NCBI RefSeq assembly: GCF_003945595.2
Contig: NW_024104096.1
Location: 2,165,501 to 2,229,500 of the forward strand
Length of the DNA stretch: 64,000 bases
From: Pipra filicauda
Taxonomy: Eukaryota; Chordata; Aves; Passeriformes; Pipridae
Direction: 5' to 3'
Shown: positions 50,001 to 56,900 of the stretch, piece by piece
How the letters are laid out: every line of letters begins with the position of its first letter
Position numbering within the stretch: the stretch's first letter is position 1
Notes under the pieces: model-generated
What the model was told of the DNA's origin: nothing
Database searches by the model: none
The model's input: the letters and a program-made list of their open reading frames with translations, nothing else
Translations under genes and position numbers: made by a program

Positions 50001-50972
50001 ATAAATCTGAACATTTCAGTTCCATAATGTGTCCAAATGATCTAATCATCCATCACAAAGCAGATCTTTCTTATCGTTTCAGATTCTTCAGTTATGACCA
50101 GTGTTACACTATTGCCCATGTAGCTACAGAAACAGCTCAGTTTCATGGTATGATTAACAGCTGAGACAATTCTGCACTTTCAAAGTCACATTTAAACAGT
50201 TAAAATGTTAATAGAAATGAGAGCACTACTCAGGATCAAATAAAATCAGAGAAATTGCCTGGGTGAATAATTAATCAAAATAATTACTCAGTAGCACATA
50301 CAATATATCTTATTTAGACAAAAGTCTTTAACAACACCTGTTTTACATCCATCGTATCAGAAAGTATACTGCTGAGTATTGATAAATGCAACAGGGCACT
50401 ACTCCCACTCCAAAAGCCTTATTGCTATAAGTGCCTGGGATACTAACACTGCAATTTTCATTGTAAAGAGTAAAATAAGGCTCCTTCCGATAGCATCCTG
50501 CTTTAAGCAGCAAGCATCTCGAACAACACTGTCAACAAACAGCAGTCCAGAAATTGCATTTTAATCATAGCGCAAGTGCATTCCTTTATTTGCAGGACAA
50601 TCTGAATGAAATCGTGCAGATAGGAACAACTGCAAACATCGTACTAAAGACAGAGACTGTTTGCAGCCTCGCAGCCCACTGTATACTCTACCCCTCTGTT
50701 CTCTACATAATCAAGTACACCGCAGCTTTTAGATTAAAGAAAATAATGCATAACAGCTTCTCACCTATTTTAGCAAAAACAGCTGGTGTGGCAACCGTCC
50801 TACGTTTCCCATCGTCTGCAAGATTTGATGAGTTTCCTGTGCTAGGAAAGAGTTTTCCATTCCGAAAGACAATAAACTGCAGCTTGCAAGTGGAGTTATC
50901 AACAGATTGCCAGGCTGAAGACGGAGAGAAGACAGACTGTGGCAAATGAACTGAAGCTACTGCTACAGCATT
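2385..50972 (-). CDS. ADGRA1: ADGRA1 (GPR123), adhesion GPCR A1, spliced from seven exons seen here
   Basis: The spliced minus-strand frame is read through seven exons joined by GT-AG introns with matching phases. From the Met at 49622-49620 it gives 572 residues, close to the human protein of about 560 as I recall it. Helices lie roughly at residues 18-40, 52-73, 80-102, 135-155, 175-198, 257-280 and 285-309, followed by a cytoplasmic tail (310-572) ending in ETTV, a class I PDZ ligand. Family signatures include [11 protein letters not shown] before TM1, the [10 protein letters not shown] loop and NIYKQVTKK after TM3. The tail motifs EYAYHIPSS and [15 protein letters not shown] identify ADGRA1 rather than ADGRA2 or ADGRA3. 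At least 138 further residues precede that Met. The family is an orphan plasma-membrane receptor group, and ADGRA1 is known mainly as a brain gene. The gene's 5' end is not identified. The identification rests on remembered family sequence, not on a search. Confidence 0.96.
3607..6731 (-). other. ADGRA1 intron between TM4 exon and last exon
   Basis: This 3.1-kb GT-AG intron contains only short chance open frames. I recognised no repeat family, RNA gene or conserved coding block in it. Confidence 0.9.
6732..6827 (-). CDS. ADGRA1: ADGRA1 exon encoding TM4 and second extracellular loop
   Basis: This 96-nt exon is bounded by acceptor CAACAG before 6827 and donor GTAAGT after 6732. It encodes [20 protein letters not shown] (TM4) followed by [12 protein letters not shown], which leads into the conserved CW of the second extracellular loop. 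The first base completes Arg (AG|A) from the upstream exon and the last two bases start Tyr (TA|T). The exon is therefore phase-symmetric: omitting it would keep the frame but delete TM4. Confidence 0.95.
8610..8700 (-). repeat. Possible MIR-like remnant
   Basis: AATGAGGCATAGAAAAGTTC, then ATCCAAATTTATCTAAGAAA and CAG, resembles the MIR core (gaggcacagag...gcccaaggtcacacag) in reverse orientation. The support is weak. Confidence 0.3.
9690..9865 (-). repeat. MIR-like SINE
   Basis: The plus strand reads as reverse-complement MIR: TTAATTAATTTAGCC, then CATTATTATTCCTGTCGCAC, AGATGAGAAAACACAGAGAG, ATTAAGTG, CCAAGGCCACACAG and GAATGAGAATCC. This keeps the MIR order from the 3' region through the core to the tRNA-derived part. 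Its decay fits an ancient amniote insertion. Confidence 0.75.
10454..10480. repeat. Perfect 9-bp inverted repeat, 9-nt loop
   Basis: TGAAGCAAC (10454-10462) pairs with GTTGCTTCA (10472-10480). Confidence 0.85.
10874..10885 (+). repeat. Poly-C run of 12
   Basis: Twelve uninterrupted C residues lie in intronic sequence. Confidence 0.9.
12335..12440 (-). repeat. MIR-like SINE remnant
   Basis: The segment TTAATTAATCTTCATAATGT, CCTTGTGAGAATATG, CTTTTTCCATTCAGAGGCAG and ACACTAAGCCACAGA follows the reverse-complement MIR order but is more diverged than the copy at 9.7 kb. Confidence 0.5.
13999..14046. repeat. (TA)n microsatellite
   Basis: The segment is about 48 bp of alternating TA with a single interrupting C near 14014. 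Confidence 0.9.
18214..18283 (+). repeat. T-rich low-complexity tract with TTTG units
   Basis: About 70 bp of T runs are broken by single G residues, starting with GTTTGTTTG units. It reads as A-rich on the gene-sense strand, perhaps a decayed retroposon tail, but no body was recognised. Confidence 0.8.
18352..18382. repeat. 31-bp perfect palindrome
   Basis: TGTCATGGTTTGAGA (18352-18366) is the exact reverse complement of 18368-18382, with one T at the centre. The two 15-bp arms pair without mismatch. Confidence 0.95.
20840..21075 (-). repeat. Old CR1 LINE copy, antisense
   Basis: The plus strand shows the reverse complement of a CR1 3' region in order: AGGAGGTCATCTAGTCCACT, then GCTTCCACAGCCTCCCAGGT, AGCCCATTTTA, TTTCTAATATGAACCTATTT and CCCCTTACTGCAATTTAAGC. 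It is strongly diverged and suggests one of the ancient CR1 subfamilies. It lies in the 24-kb intron in the same orientation as ADGRA1. Confidence 0.65.
22473..22518. repeat. Perfect inverted repeat, 14-bp arms, 18-nt loop
   Basis: TACCCTCTACAATT (22473-22486) pairs exactly with AATTGTAGAGGGTA (22505-22518). Confidence 0.93.
24130..24150 (+). repeat. (GTTT)5 microsatellite beside an A/T homopolymer
   Basis: Five GTTT units directly follow a run of T and A at 24109-24129. Confidence 0.85.
24600..24648 (+). repeat. CR1 LINE 3' terminal fragment
   Basis: The block CTAGATGATCTTCAAGGTCC followed by CTTCCAACCCAAGCCATTC is the standard CR1 3' end in plus orientation. The octamer tail is lost and upstream CR1 sequence is not recognisable, so this is a short, severely truncated copy. 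Confidence 0.75.
30007..30041 (+). repeat. 20-bp tandem duplication
   Basis: CTTATTTTAGTCTAT occurs at 30007-30021 and again at 30027-30041, with TTAGT between them. Confidence 0.85.
31049..31194 (-). CDS. ADGRA1: ADGRA1 exon encoding TM3 and second intracellular loop
   Basis: This 146-nt exon has acceptor TTTTTTCTAG before 31194 and donor GTATGG after 31049. It starts in phase 0 with [20 protein letters not shown] (TM3), then the family motif [10 protein letters not shown], then a Pro/Gln-rich loop ([18 protein letters not shown]) whose last codon AG|A is split. It joins ICQA from exon 39736-39613 upstream and FYLISGG downstream. The 24-kb intron that follows is the largest in the window. 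Confidence 0.95.
31305..31339. repeat. Perfect inverted repeat, 13-bp arms, 9-nt loop, near TM3 exon
   Basis: ATTTGTAAGTGCA (31305-31317) pairs exactly with TGCACTTACAAAT (31327-31339). In ADGRA1 RNA it would fold about 110 nt before the acceptor of the exon starting at 31194. Confidence 0.93.
32338..32358. repeat. Perfect 9-bp hairpin with 3-nt loop
   Basis: AGCTGGCAG (32338-32346) and CTGCCAGCT (32350-32358) pair exactly around ACA. Confidence 0.9.
32463..32505 (+). repeat. 43-bp uninterrupted purine tract
   Basis: Only A and G occur for 43 bases on the plus strand. The gene-sense strand is therefore a pyrimidine tract, about 1.3 kb upstream of the TM3 exon acceptor. It extends with few interruptions further left (from about 32440). 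Confidence 0.9.
33160..33545 (+). mobile_element. Possible 3' internal remnant of the retroviral element, upstream of the LTR
   Basis: This GC-richer block differs in composition from the surrounding AT-rich intron and has two short overlapping plus-strand open frames (33163-33348, 33186-33419). It runs up to the purine tract at 33535. It may be the 3' end of the retroviral internal region. No domain was recognised and it is interrupted, so it is not a functional gene. Confidence 0.35.
33546..33830 (+). mobile_element. Probable endogenous retrovirus LTR (ERVL-like?)
   Basis: A purine-rich tract (AGGGGGAAAA, 33535-33544) precedes a sequence starting TGAGGAAGAC. AATAAA follows at 33772-33777. 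A primer-binding-site-like TGGCAGCAGAATGGGA at 33832-33847 starts an apparent leader. These are the parts expected at an LTR boundary in plus orientation. I could not define exact ends or a target duplication, and the family is a guess from general resemblance to avian ERVL LTRs. Confidence 0.5.
33831..34015 (+). mobile_element. Possible 5' leader remnant of the retroviral element
   Basis: The segment begins with a primer-binding-site-like sequence that resembles the complement of a tRNA-Leu 3' end with a small gap. It continues as non-coding, moderately GC-rich sequence into ordinary intron near 34 kb. The assignment is tentative. Confidence 0.35.
37315..37320 (+). repeat. 5' target-site duplication of solo LTR (CACTGG)
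   Basis: The six bases directly left of the LTR are identical to those directly right of it at 37717-37722. Confidence 0.9.
37321..37716 (+). mobile_element. Solo LTR of an endogenous retrovirus, class II (ERVK-like), with intact 6-bp target duplication
   Basis: The 396-bp element begins TGTCGGGG and ends GCGACA, so its termini form the inverted pair TGTCG/CGACA. It is flanked on both sides by CACTGG (37315-37320 and 37717-37722), a perfect 6-bp target-site duplication as made by alpha-, beta- and ERVK-type integrases. On the plus strand it holds CCAAT boxes, a TATAAAA box (37612-37618) and AATAAA (37634-37639). No internal viral sequence remains, so LTR-LTR recombination has removed the provirus. 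It lies antisense to ADGRA1 in an intron. The short TATA-to-AATAAA distance implies a very short R region. The ERVK label is inferred from duplication length and termini. Confidence 0.9.
37446..37540 (+). promoter_or_regulatory. LTR U3 region with repeated CACCAAT units
   Basis: CCAAT occurs at 37447, 37471, 37503 and 37536, with a further copy at 37578 about 30 bp before the TATA box. The two middle units share about 20 of their bases (ACCAATGACAGT then GCACAGTGTC), giving an imperfect direct repeat of about 32 bp. This looks like a retroviral enhancer array of NF-Y type sites. Confidence 0.7.
37717..37722 (+). repeat. 3' target-site duplication of solo LTR (CACTGG)
   Basis: These bases are identical to 37315-37320, with no mismatch. 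Confidence 0.9.
37838..37892 (+). repeat. CR1 LINE 3' end
   Basis: The segment carries the conserved CR1 terminal block (GATGATCTTTGTGGGTCCCT, then TCCAACCCAG) and a degraded octamer tail (TTATGTGATTTTGTGA, related to TTCTGTGA repeats). Any 5' part between 37740 and 37838 is too decayed to define. It lies about 120 bp from the solo LTR. Confidence 0.75.
39613..39736 (-). CDS. ADGRA1: ADGRA1 exon encoding first intracellular loop, TM2 and first extracellular loop
   Basis: This 124-nt exon has acceptor TTTTCAACAG before 39736 and donor GTAAGT after 39613. It encodes [17 protein letters not shown] (loop 1 into TM2), [20 protein letters not shown] and CQA, the Cys being the conserved one at the top of TM3. 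Its first base completes the Ser begun by the previous exon (AG|C). The [13 protein letters not shown] signature is shared by all three ADGRA receptors. [12 protein letters not shown] fits ADGRA1 best from memory. Confidence 0.95.
39737..40630 (-). other. ADGRA1 894-bp intron between TM1 and TM2 exons
   Basis: This is a short GT-AG intron with no recognised repeat or gene. Open frames overlapping it on either strand are shadows. Confidence 0.9.
40631..40758 (-). CDS. ADGRA1: ADGRA1 exon encoding TM1
   Basis: This 128-nt exon has acceptor TTTCTCCATAG before 40758 and donor GTAAGA after 40631. It starts in phase 0 with [20 protein letters not shown] and continues through TM1 ([20 protein letters not shown]) to HHS. 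The human protein, as I recall it, begins [20 protein letters not shown], so this exon starts at residue 2 of that form and the Met comes from the codon just before the intron. The match is almost residue for residue and gives strong orthology support. Confidence 0.96.
42347..42382. repeat. Inverted repeat, 9-bp arms, 18-nt loop
   Basis: ACCTGTCTC (42347-42355) pairs with GAGACAGGT (42374-42382). The loop itself contains CTCATGTAAGAG, which can form a small inner stem. Confidence 0.8.
44450..44720 (+). repeat. CR1 LINE fragment from the 3' part of ORF2
   Basis: The plus strand resembles the CR1 reverse-transcriptase ORF near its C-terminus: AGGGAAGTGATTATTCGCTT, then GTCCAGTTTTGGGCACTTCA, then AAGAAAGACATTGATGAATT. 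These match the CR1 blocks that encode the REVI/CSPLV and VQFWA-like motifs. Frame-shifting changes are present, and the similarity fades after about 44720. The copy is inactive, truncated at both ends, and antisense to ADGRA1. Confidence 0.8.
46898..46941 (+). repeat. (CCAAC)n pentanucleotide array
   Basis: Six exact CCAAC units span 46898-46927. They are followed by TTT and two more CCAAC units to 46941. Confidence 0.92.
49620..49828 (-). CDS. ADGRA1: ADGRA1 exon encoding GPS-like region, ending in the Met that aligns with human Met1
   Basis: This 209-nt exon has acceptor GCTTTTACAG before 49828 and donor GTAAGTATA after 49620. It is fully open in the frame fixed by both neighbours and encodes 69 whole codons. 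[20 protein letters not shown] is the pre-cleavage part of an adhesion-GPCR GPS, and [11 protein letters not shown] is the cleavage-strand part. Canonical GPS motifs carry four Cys and an H-L/I-T/S tripeptide. Here Ala precedes FWD, the usual CxC reads IQS, only GEGCHI keeps its Cys, and the tripeptide is HFS. Two sequons are present (NLT, NIT). Autoproteolysis therefore looks doubtful. The final codon ATG (49622-49620) corresponds to Met1 of the short mammalian protein. Confidence 0.9.
49829..50764 (-). other. ADGRA1 936-bp intron between GAIN-like and GPS-like exons
   Basis: This short GT-AG intron (donor GTGAGA, acceptor TTTTACAG) contains no recognised repeat or gene. Confidence 0.85.
50765..50972 (-). 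CDS. ADGRA1: ADGRA1 exon encoding GAIN-like extracellular segment
   Basis: This 208-nt exon has acceptor TTTTTCTCATTGTACAG before 50972 and donor GTGAGA after 50765. It encodes 69 residues starting [20 protein letters not shown] and including a [16 protein letters not shown] strand typical of the ADGRA GAIN domain, then [13 protein letters not shown]. The last base G starts an Asp codon finished by the next exon. Sequons NST and NSS fit an extracellular location. The human 560-residue protein lacks this part. Phase and splice sites are clean, so I regard it as a real coding exon. I infer the GAIN assignment from pattern and position. Confidence 0.85.
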
Positions 50973-53900
50973 CTGTACAATGAGAAAAAAAAAGAAACAT
51001 TTAAAATGCAAATCACAACAGGGTTGCTTTCATGATGTTTTAAACTCCTGTACAAGAAATGTATGCTGCCTTTCTTTTCCAACAGACTGGAAGCAACCAA
51101 AGAAGCACGAGCTGTAACCATGGGAATAGGATTGGTACAGTGCATATTAAAACGGAAAAGGTTTTGATTGAATGTGAGAGTCTATATGGTCAAGCTCCCT
51201 GCTGCAGAGGTGAGAATGGTTCTTACCGTGCCTGCTAGAGGGTCCATCAACGCTGCAGATCTGATTTAAAGAGACAACCTCTACCAGGTTTTCTCCTTCA
51301 CTTAAAATAGAATCGGACAACTTACATTAAAACATTTCTCTGAAAGGGTACTTAAAAAGTATAAAAATAATTTTATTATTAAAAATATTACATCTGCAGA
51401 GAACTGCAAGTCCAGTAAACACCACATTTTATGAATATGTTTTTCTTGTTTCCTATAAGGAAAATCAGTTAACTATGTTTTAGTAATGCAGGATTAAAAA
51501 ATATTACAAACGCTAATATAAAAAAAGAAAACGAGACAGCACTGGGAGAAAATGAATGAAGACTGTCAGATCACTATAATGGCTTTGAGTCGTGAGCGTG
51601 TTATACATCCTTTTACAAGCAGATAATTCCCTTACAGCAGAGCTATAAAATCCACTAAACATTGTGTTCTGAGGACCTCACTCATCAAGAATTTTTTTCC
51701 TGACAAAGTAGCAAACTAATCATTACAGACTAAGATATTTACAAGGAATAAGAAATAATGAGCAATGGGAAAATAAACAGGGAGTCTGTCCTAAGCCTTG
51801 AAGTGAAAAGTGTATGTATTTAAAAACAAACAAACTACAAAATGTTCTAATTTGCATTTCCCCCAAGGGCAGAGTATGGCTCTGTGCACATAATTTACAT
51901 AGATTATCACAGTTTACTCATAGCACATGTGCACTACCTCTTTCCAAAGTAAAACAATAATCTTCACAATCATATAAACAAACATGACACTAATATACAT
52001 CCATGCGCTGGGAGAAATATATATGTGAGAGATAAAAGGTACAACACAGATCGGCAAACTAAAATGAATATGAGAAGCATCTACTGACCACACGATAAAT
52101 ATGGGAGAAAAGCATGAGCAGTCTGTGATGTCATTCAGATGCTTAAATAAAGAGATAAAGACTTCTGTACAATTTTCTTGTATATGTACATATACATGTA
52201 TCTTTTGGGAAGATTTTCCACTTTTAACAATAAAAATGCCAAAAAATAATTTTCTACATAAGTATTTAATCTAGGTGATGCTGCCTACTAAAAACACTCA
52301 GGAAAAAAAAAGCAAACAGCAACAAAACATTTCTACTTTAGATTTTTTAAATTACTGTGAAGGCTTTCATCGGAATCAACTGAGCTAAACATCAAGCACT
52401 CATCCTTAGATTGTTTCCACTGTCTAATTCACTAAAGCTGTTATAATAGGCTTTATCTCATGCTTCTGAAAAAGACATATTTTACTCTATGATATCCTAA
52501 AGTATCTGCACATGCTGAACCTCTGATGAAACCATTTGGCCACAAAAGTATTATCAATAACTATGCACAGCATTTTTTAGAAGTGTCATTTTTCAAACCC
52601 CAGGCCACTGTTGAGAACTTACCTGGAGAGGTACAGAAGTGTAAGAGAAGTTACAGTGTGATTAACTTTATATTTATACTGGATTTTTATTATTATTCTG
52701 TATTGGAAAAAGCAATAACAATGATATATTAAATTACACTAATAAGTCATTATACATAGAAAGAGAAAGATAGAAGCATATGAATAAGCTTATGATAATG
52801 AAACCAACAGCTAAAGGCACTGGGTTAAGCAACAATATGCTATGACTTGACAAAAGCAGTCCTAAACAAACCAGAGAAAACTACAGGTTTATAGCACTTT
52901 TGCTAAGAGGGGGAATCATCTAATTTATTGTGATTCTCTAATTTCTTCTCCATTGGGACTTACTGATACTAGTAGGAAAAAGTAATGGTGTAGACAGAGC
53001 TCGTCTGTGGGACCGAGGAGGTGCAGAGAAGAGGCTGCACACACCTGAAGCACAGGTACCTGATGTGCAGGTCTGACGGCAGGTCACACAGCTGGGGAAA
53101 GACCAAGGTGGTATCCACCCCTCACCTCCTCACCACTGCCCTGTGCCCACAAAGAGATCCTTCACTACACAGCATGAAAGGAAGGAACCTGATCATGGTG
53201 CCCCAAATGTTACCCACAGGTTACAGCTTTGCACCACAGGGGCAAAGTCGAATGCAGCGAAGAAAAGCTGCACACAGCCTACAAATGGAGTTAGTGTGGA
53301 CTGGTTGCACTGCTCGGGCTGACTGAGCAAATCTCAAATATGCAGCAACATCAAATTATTTACTCGACAAAAGGACACATTTATAGAAAACGCTTTCCTG
53401 ATTAGACTTCAGGAGAATGTTTTTCCCTAGTTATCTCTTTAAAATGTACCAAGAATATGAATACTCATAACATAAACTATTTAATAAACTTTGCCAAATA
53501 GTGCCTACAGTCACTTCCTGGAATGCAATTTTATTGTGAATACTGCCCTGTGTATACCTGTTATTTCAATTTCTTTTGAGTGCAGGCAGTCTGGTGGGGT
53601 GAAGGGCAAAGGGACGGGGCTATTCTTTGACTGGAAAAATGTACTTATAAAGTCAAACTACTCATTGCACGTCAAATATATACTTCATGCAGAAATTTCA
53701 CAAAATTAAACATCCAACTGTCTGCTACAGCAACATGCCTGCCAACAAGATCATGTGCTCAGATATTAATACACAGTGAGAGGGCCCACATATTCACAAT
53801 GCTGTTTAAAAATATGAATAAATATTTGTGAACATGTTTTTTATCTAAGATGTGTGAGAATTTTCAATAGTATTACTCATTATTCACAGGAGAGAGATAA

Positions 53901-56900
53901 CGTGAACATTTAGGCAATCCCTGTTATTGTGGATGGATGTAGCCTGACTGGAGGTTCAGTTTTGGATTCTGTTAATCTTATGTGTAGTGACGAATATGCC
54001 AGTTCTCCACTCTTGCCTCAGTTTCCCTCTCACTTGGTGAAATAAAAATGATGGTATTTATTTTGCTCTGCAAGATGCTCCAGGAGTTCAGAGATGAAAC
54101 ACAATTTGGGAACAGGTATTATTAAAACCAATGACAGCAACATCAAATTTTGAGTCAATGACTCTGTTTCAGGTGCTTCAAAATCCACATAACTCATCTC
54201 ATTTTAAATTTTTTTATTTGGGCAACATATTGCCATATCACATAAGAACTAACATTTCTGAGCATGCTAATGGCAGCATCTCAGAAAGCTGCTGCACCTT
54301 TGAGAGGAGAGAAAGAGCAATAGAGACAGAATCATCATAGGAGATGTAGCTTTACAATGACATAGGCCAGCACTGGCATCTCATATTTTCCCTGTAAAAG
54401 CTTAGAGTTTGTGTCAGCAATTCACTAGTCAGGATTTAGACATTCTGTGAGTGTTTTCCAAACAGAATGTCAATAATCCTGTCATGACTCCATTTCACTT
54501 TTAGTCCTATTAACTGGATTGTACTGGCATTGATTAGAAATCCTGAACATAGTGCAGATTCTTCTAAGGAGTATTTTCCTGCTGAAAAATGCCAGTGTTT
54601 TAAAATGAAAGCTATCCACAGACATCCACCCATTTGCACATAAATATGATAGCAATGCTGCAAATTTCAAACCCTCTCAGATATCTTCCATGTCATCTGC
54701 CCAGATATTTGAAAATCTGCTGTATGACCTGCAGCCATGGAAAGAGGGCTTATCAGCTCTAAACCAGCTCTGAGGATTTTCTGGGAGGGCTCCTAGGACT
54801 CCTTGCTTCTAAGACTTCTTGGAAGCTGATCAACTTTCCAAAAAGCCAAATGAAAGGTTGCTTTAAACTCTGAATCATAATTTGAATAGTACAGTTTTAT
54901 AAGTACTTCTGAAGTTTCATTTTTTGTGTCCATTTCAGAGCTGTTTTTGTCTGTGTGTGGAATTTTTCAAAATATCTGAGGCACCAAAACAGCACAAACA
55001 AATTCAACTGGATTCTAAAAGTTCTAAATTTGAATGGAAAATCTCATCCTAAAGAGGAAATGGTCCTCAGGATATTGAGAGCTACAGACTCTTGGTATTC
55101 TTGCAACTCATGCATGCATGGCCCTTACTAAAAATGTTTTAAGGGAAAACCGAAAGATTTAAAGTGAAGTTTTTCCACAGGCAATTTTATTCTGGTAGCA
55201 GTCCATTCCTTATAATTAATGCTAGCATTTACAAGGAGTTTTTAAGTGTTTAGGAAAGACAGCCTCTTGCCTTAGGTGCCTTTGTGATATGTTGGCCTTT
55301 CTACATCATAATTCCTTTAAAAGACCTGCTCCCATTTGCAGCATTGCTTTCCCATTACTATATTCTACTTGTCTGAAATTTAGCATGATATTCAGAGACC
55401 ATACTCATAAAAAAATTATTATCAAGAAACATACTTTGTAACCACTGTGGAATGACATAAATCAAATTATATTCAGTAGCTCTTCCTTGTGTATGCTTTG
55501 ATACTAGATTGATATTGAGTTCAGGCACAGTATTTCTGTTTGATATAAAATACATTTCATAGGAAACTATCCAATTTTGAGTCCTCAGAGCAGTCATAAG
55601 GTATATTTTTCCAGTCAGCAATTTCCTTAACTTAAAAACCAGCATCTAAACAACAAGTCAGAGGGGAAAAAAAAAGAAGTAAATGAATTCACCTGAACAC
55701 CTGGCAGAGAACTGGAAAAGCACCTCAACTGTTTCCAGATTTTAAAGAATCTGACAAGGTGGTGTATGGATTCAGATGCAAGACACCATATATTAGATTA
55801 TTAAAGATACAAAGGTGTTGCCAAAATAGGCATAAGCTATATAAAGTTACTGTAGCAGTAAAAAAAAGTAAAAACTAAGCTCTATGGGTAATAGCCTATA
55901 TTATTAAATATGGTCTGACTGAGTTAACAGTGTGGTCATCATAATAAAACCAAGCAAATAAATTATTTATGCATATACAATAGATTTTATTTAGTCCCTC
56001 AAATAAGACAGCAGATGCTTAGAAGCAACTGAAGATTTCAGTTTGGGGTTTAGTGGTTAACATAATAAAAAAAGGGCAAAATTGCTTTTTCAGCTGTCTT
56101 TGCTGGTAGGTATTTGACCAACACTTCTTTGGAATTATCTTAGCACAAGATACATGAGACAAGGACAGGCACTTGGCCCAGCACTATGAGGCTTTAGCTA
56201 GTCTGTACATGAGTTCTGATCTGTTTTTCTGGTATGAAAAGTATCAACAAAAAAGGCTAAAAAATTTATACCATCTAGGAAAATACCAAATAAAGGTTCT
56301 GTAAAAAGAATGGAAACAATGCTAGTTGGAATATGCCTTTAACAAGATAAACAATTTGCCGGGTTCTAAAAGAGATCAGATTGTTTTTGGGGTTTTTTTA
56401 ATGGGATGACGCCAAGCAAGGAAAGTAGTAGTTCCCCAGCCATGTTAACTTATCTGCTTAATCTTGCTCCTAATTTGTCATGGTTTAACTATCCTTTTTA
56501 GAATGCTGTTAAAACACAAGTCTGGAAAGGCTCAGGGATGACTAGGAAGTGAGAAAGCAGAATTTATATAGATTCCCAGGGAGAAATGAAGCAATACCTC
56601 CAAAAATGCAACATAAAATCACCTGGCTATTGAGATGAAATTGCTAAGCATGTTGTGATTATTATGTGATAAAGTCATTATGCAGTAATGCTGCAGTCCA
56701 CATCCATCTCAATATCTGGAAAACTAAGTACAGAGTCCAAGATATCTTTGTTCCAGCCAGGCATAAAAGCTGGTTTAATGCACAGTGAAAATATGGAATC
56801 AAAACCAAATATAGGTAAATCATATAAAAAGTTTAAAAACAATGTCTAAAGTTCTCACTAATTAATAATAAGTTTTCTAGAGTCATGCTATAGGAATGTT

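Noticed and set aside
50554..50949. 131-codon plus-strand open frame
   Set aside because: It overlaps the well-supported minus-strand exon 50972-50765 and is its antisense shadow.
52618..52690. Donor-like site GTAAGT preceded by CNFSYTSVPLQ in the right phase
   Set aside because: The frame meets a stop a few codons upstream and there is no convincing acceptor within it.
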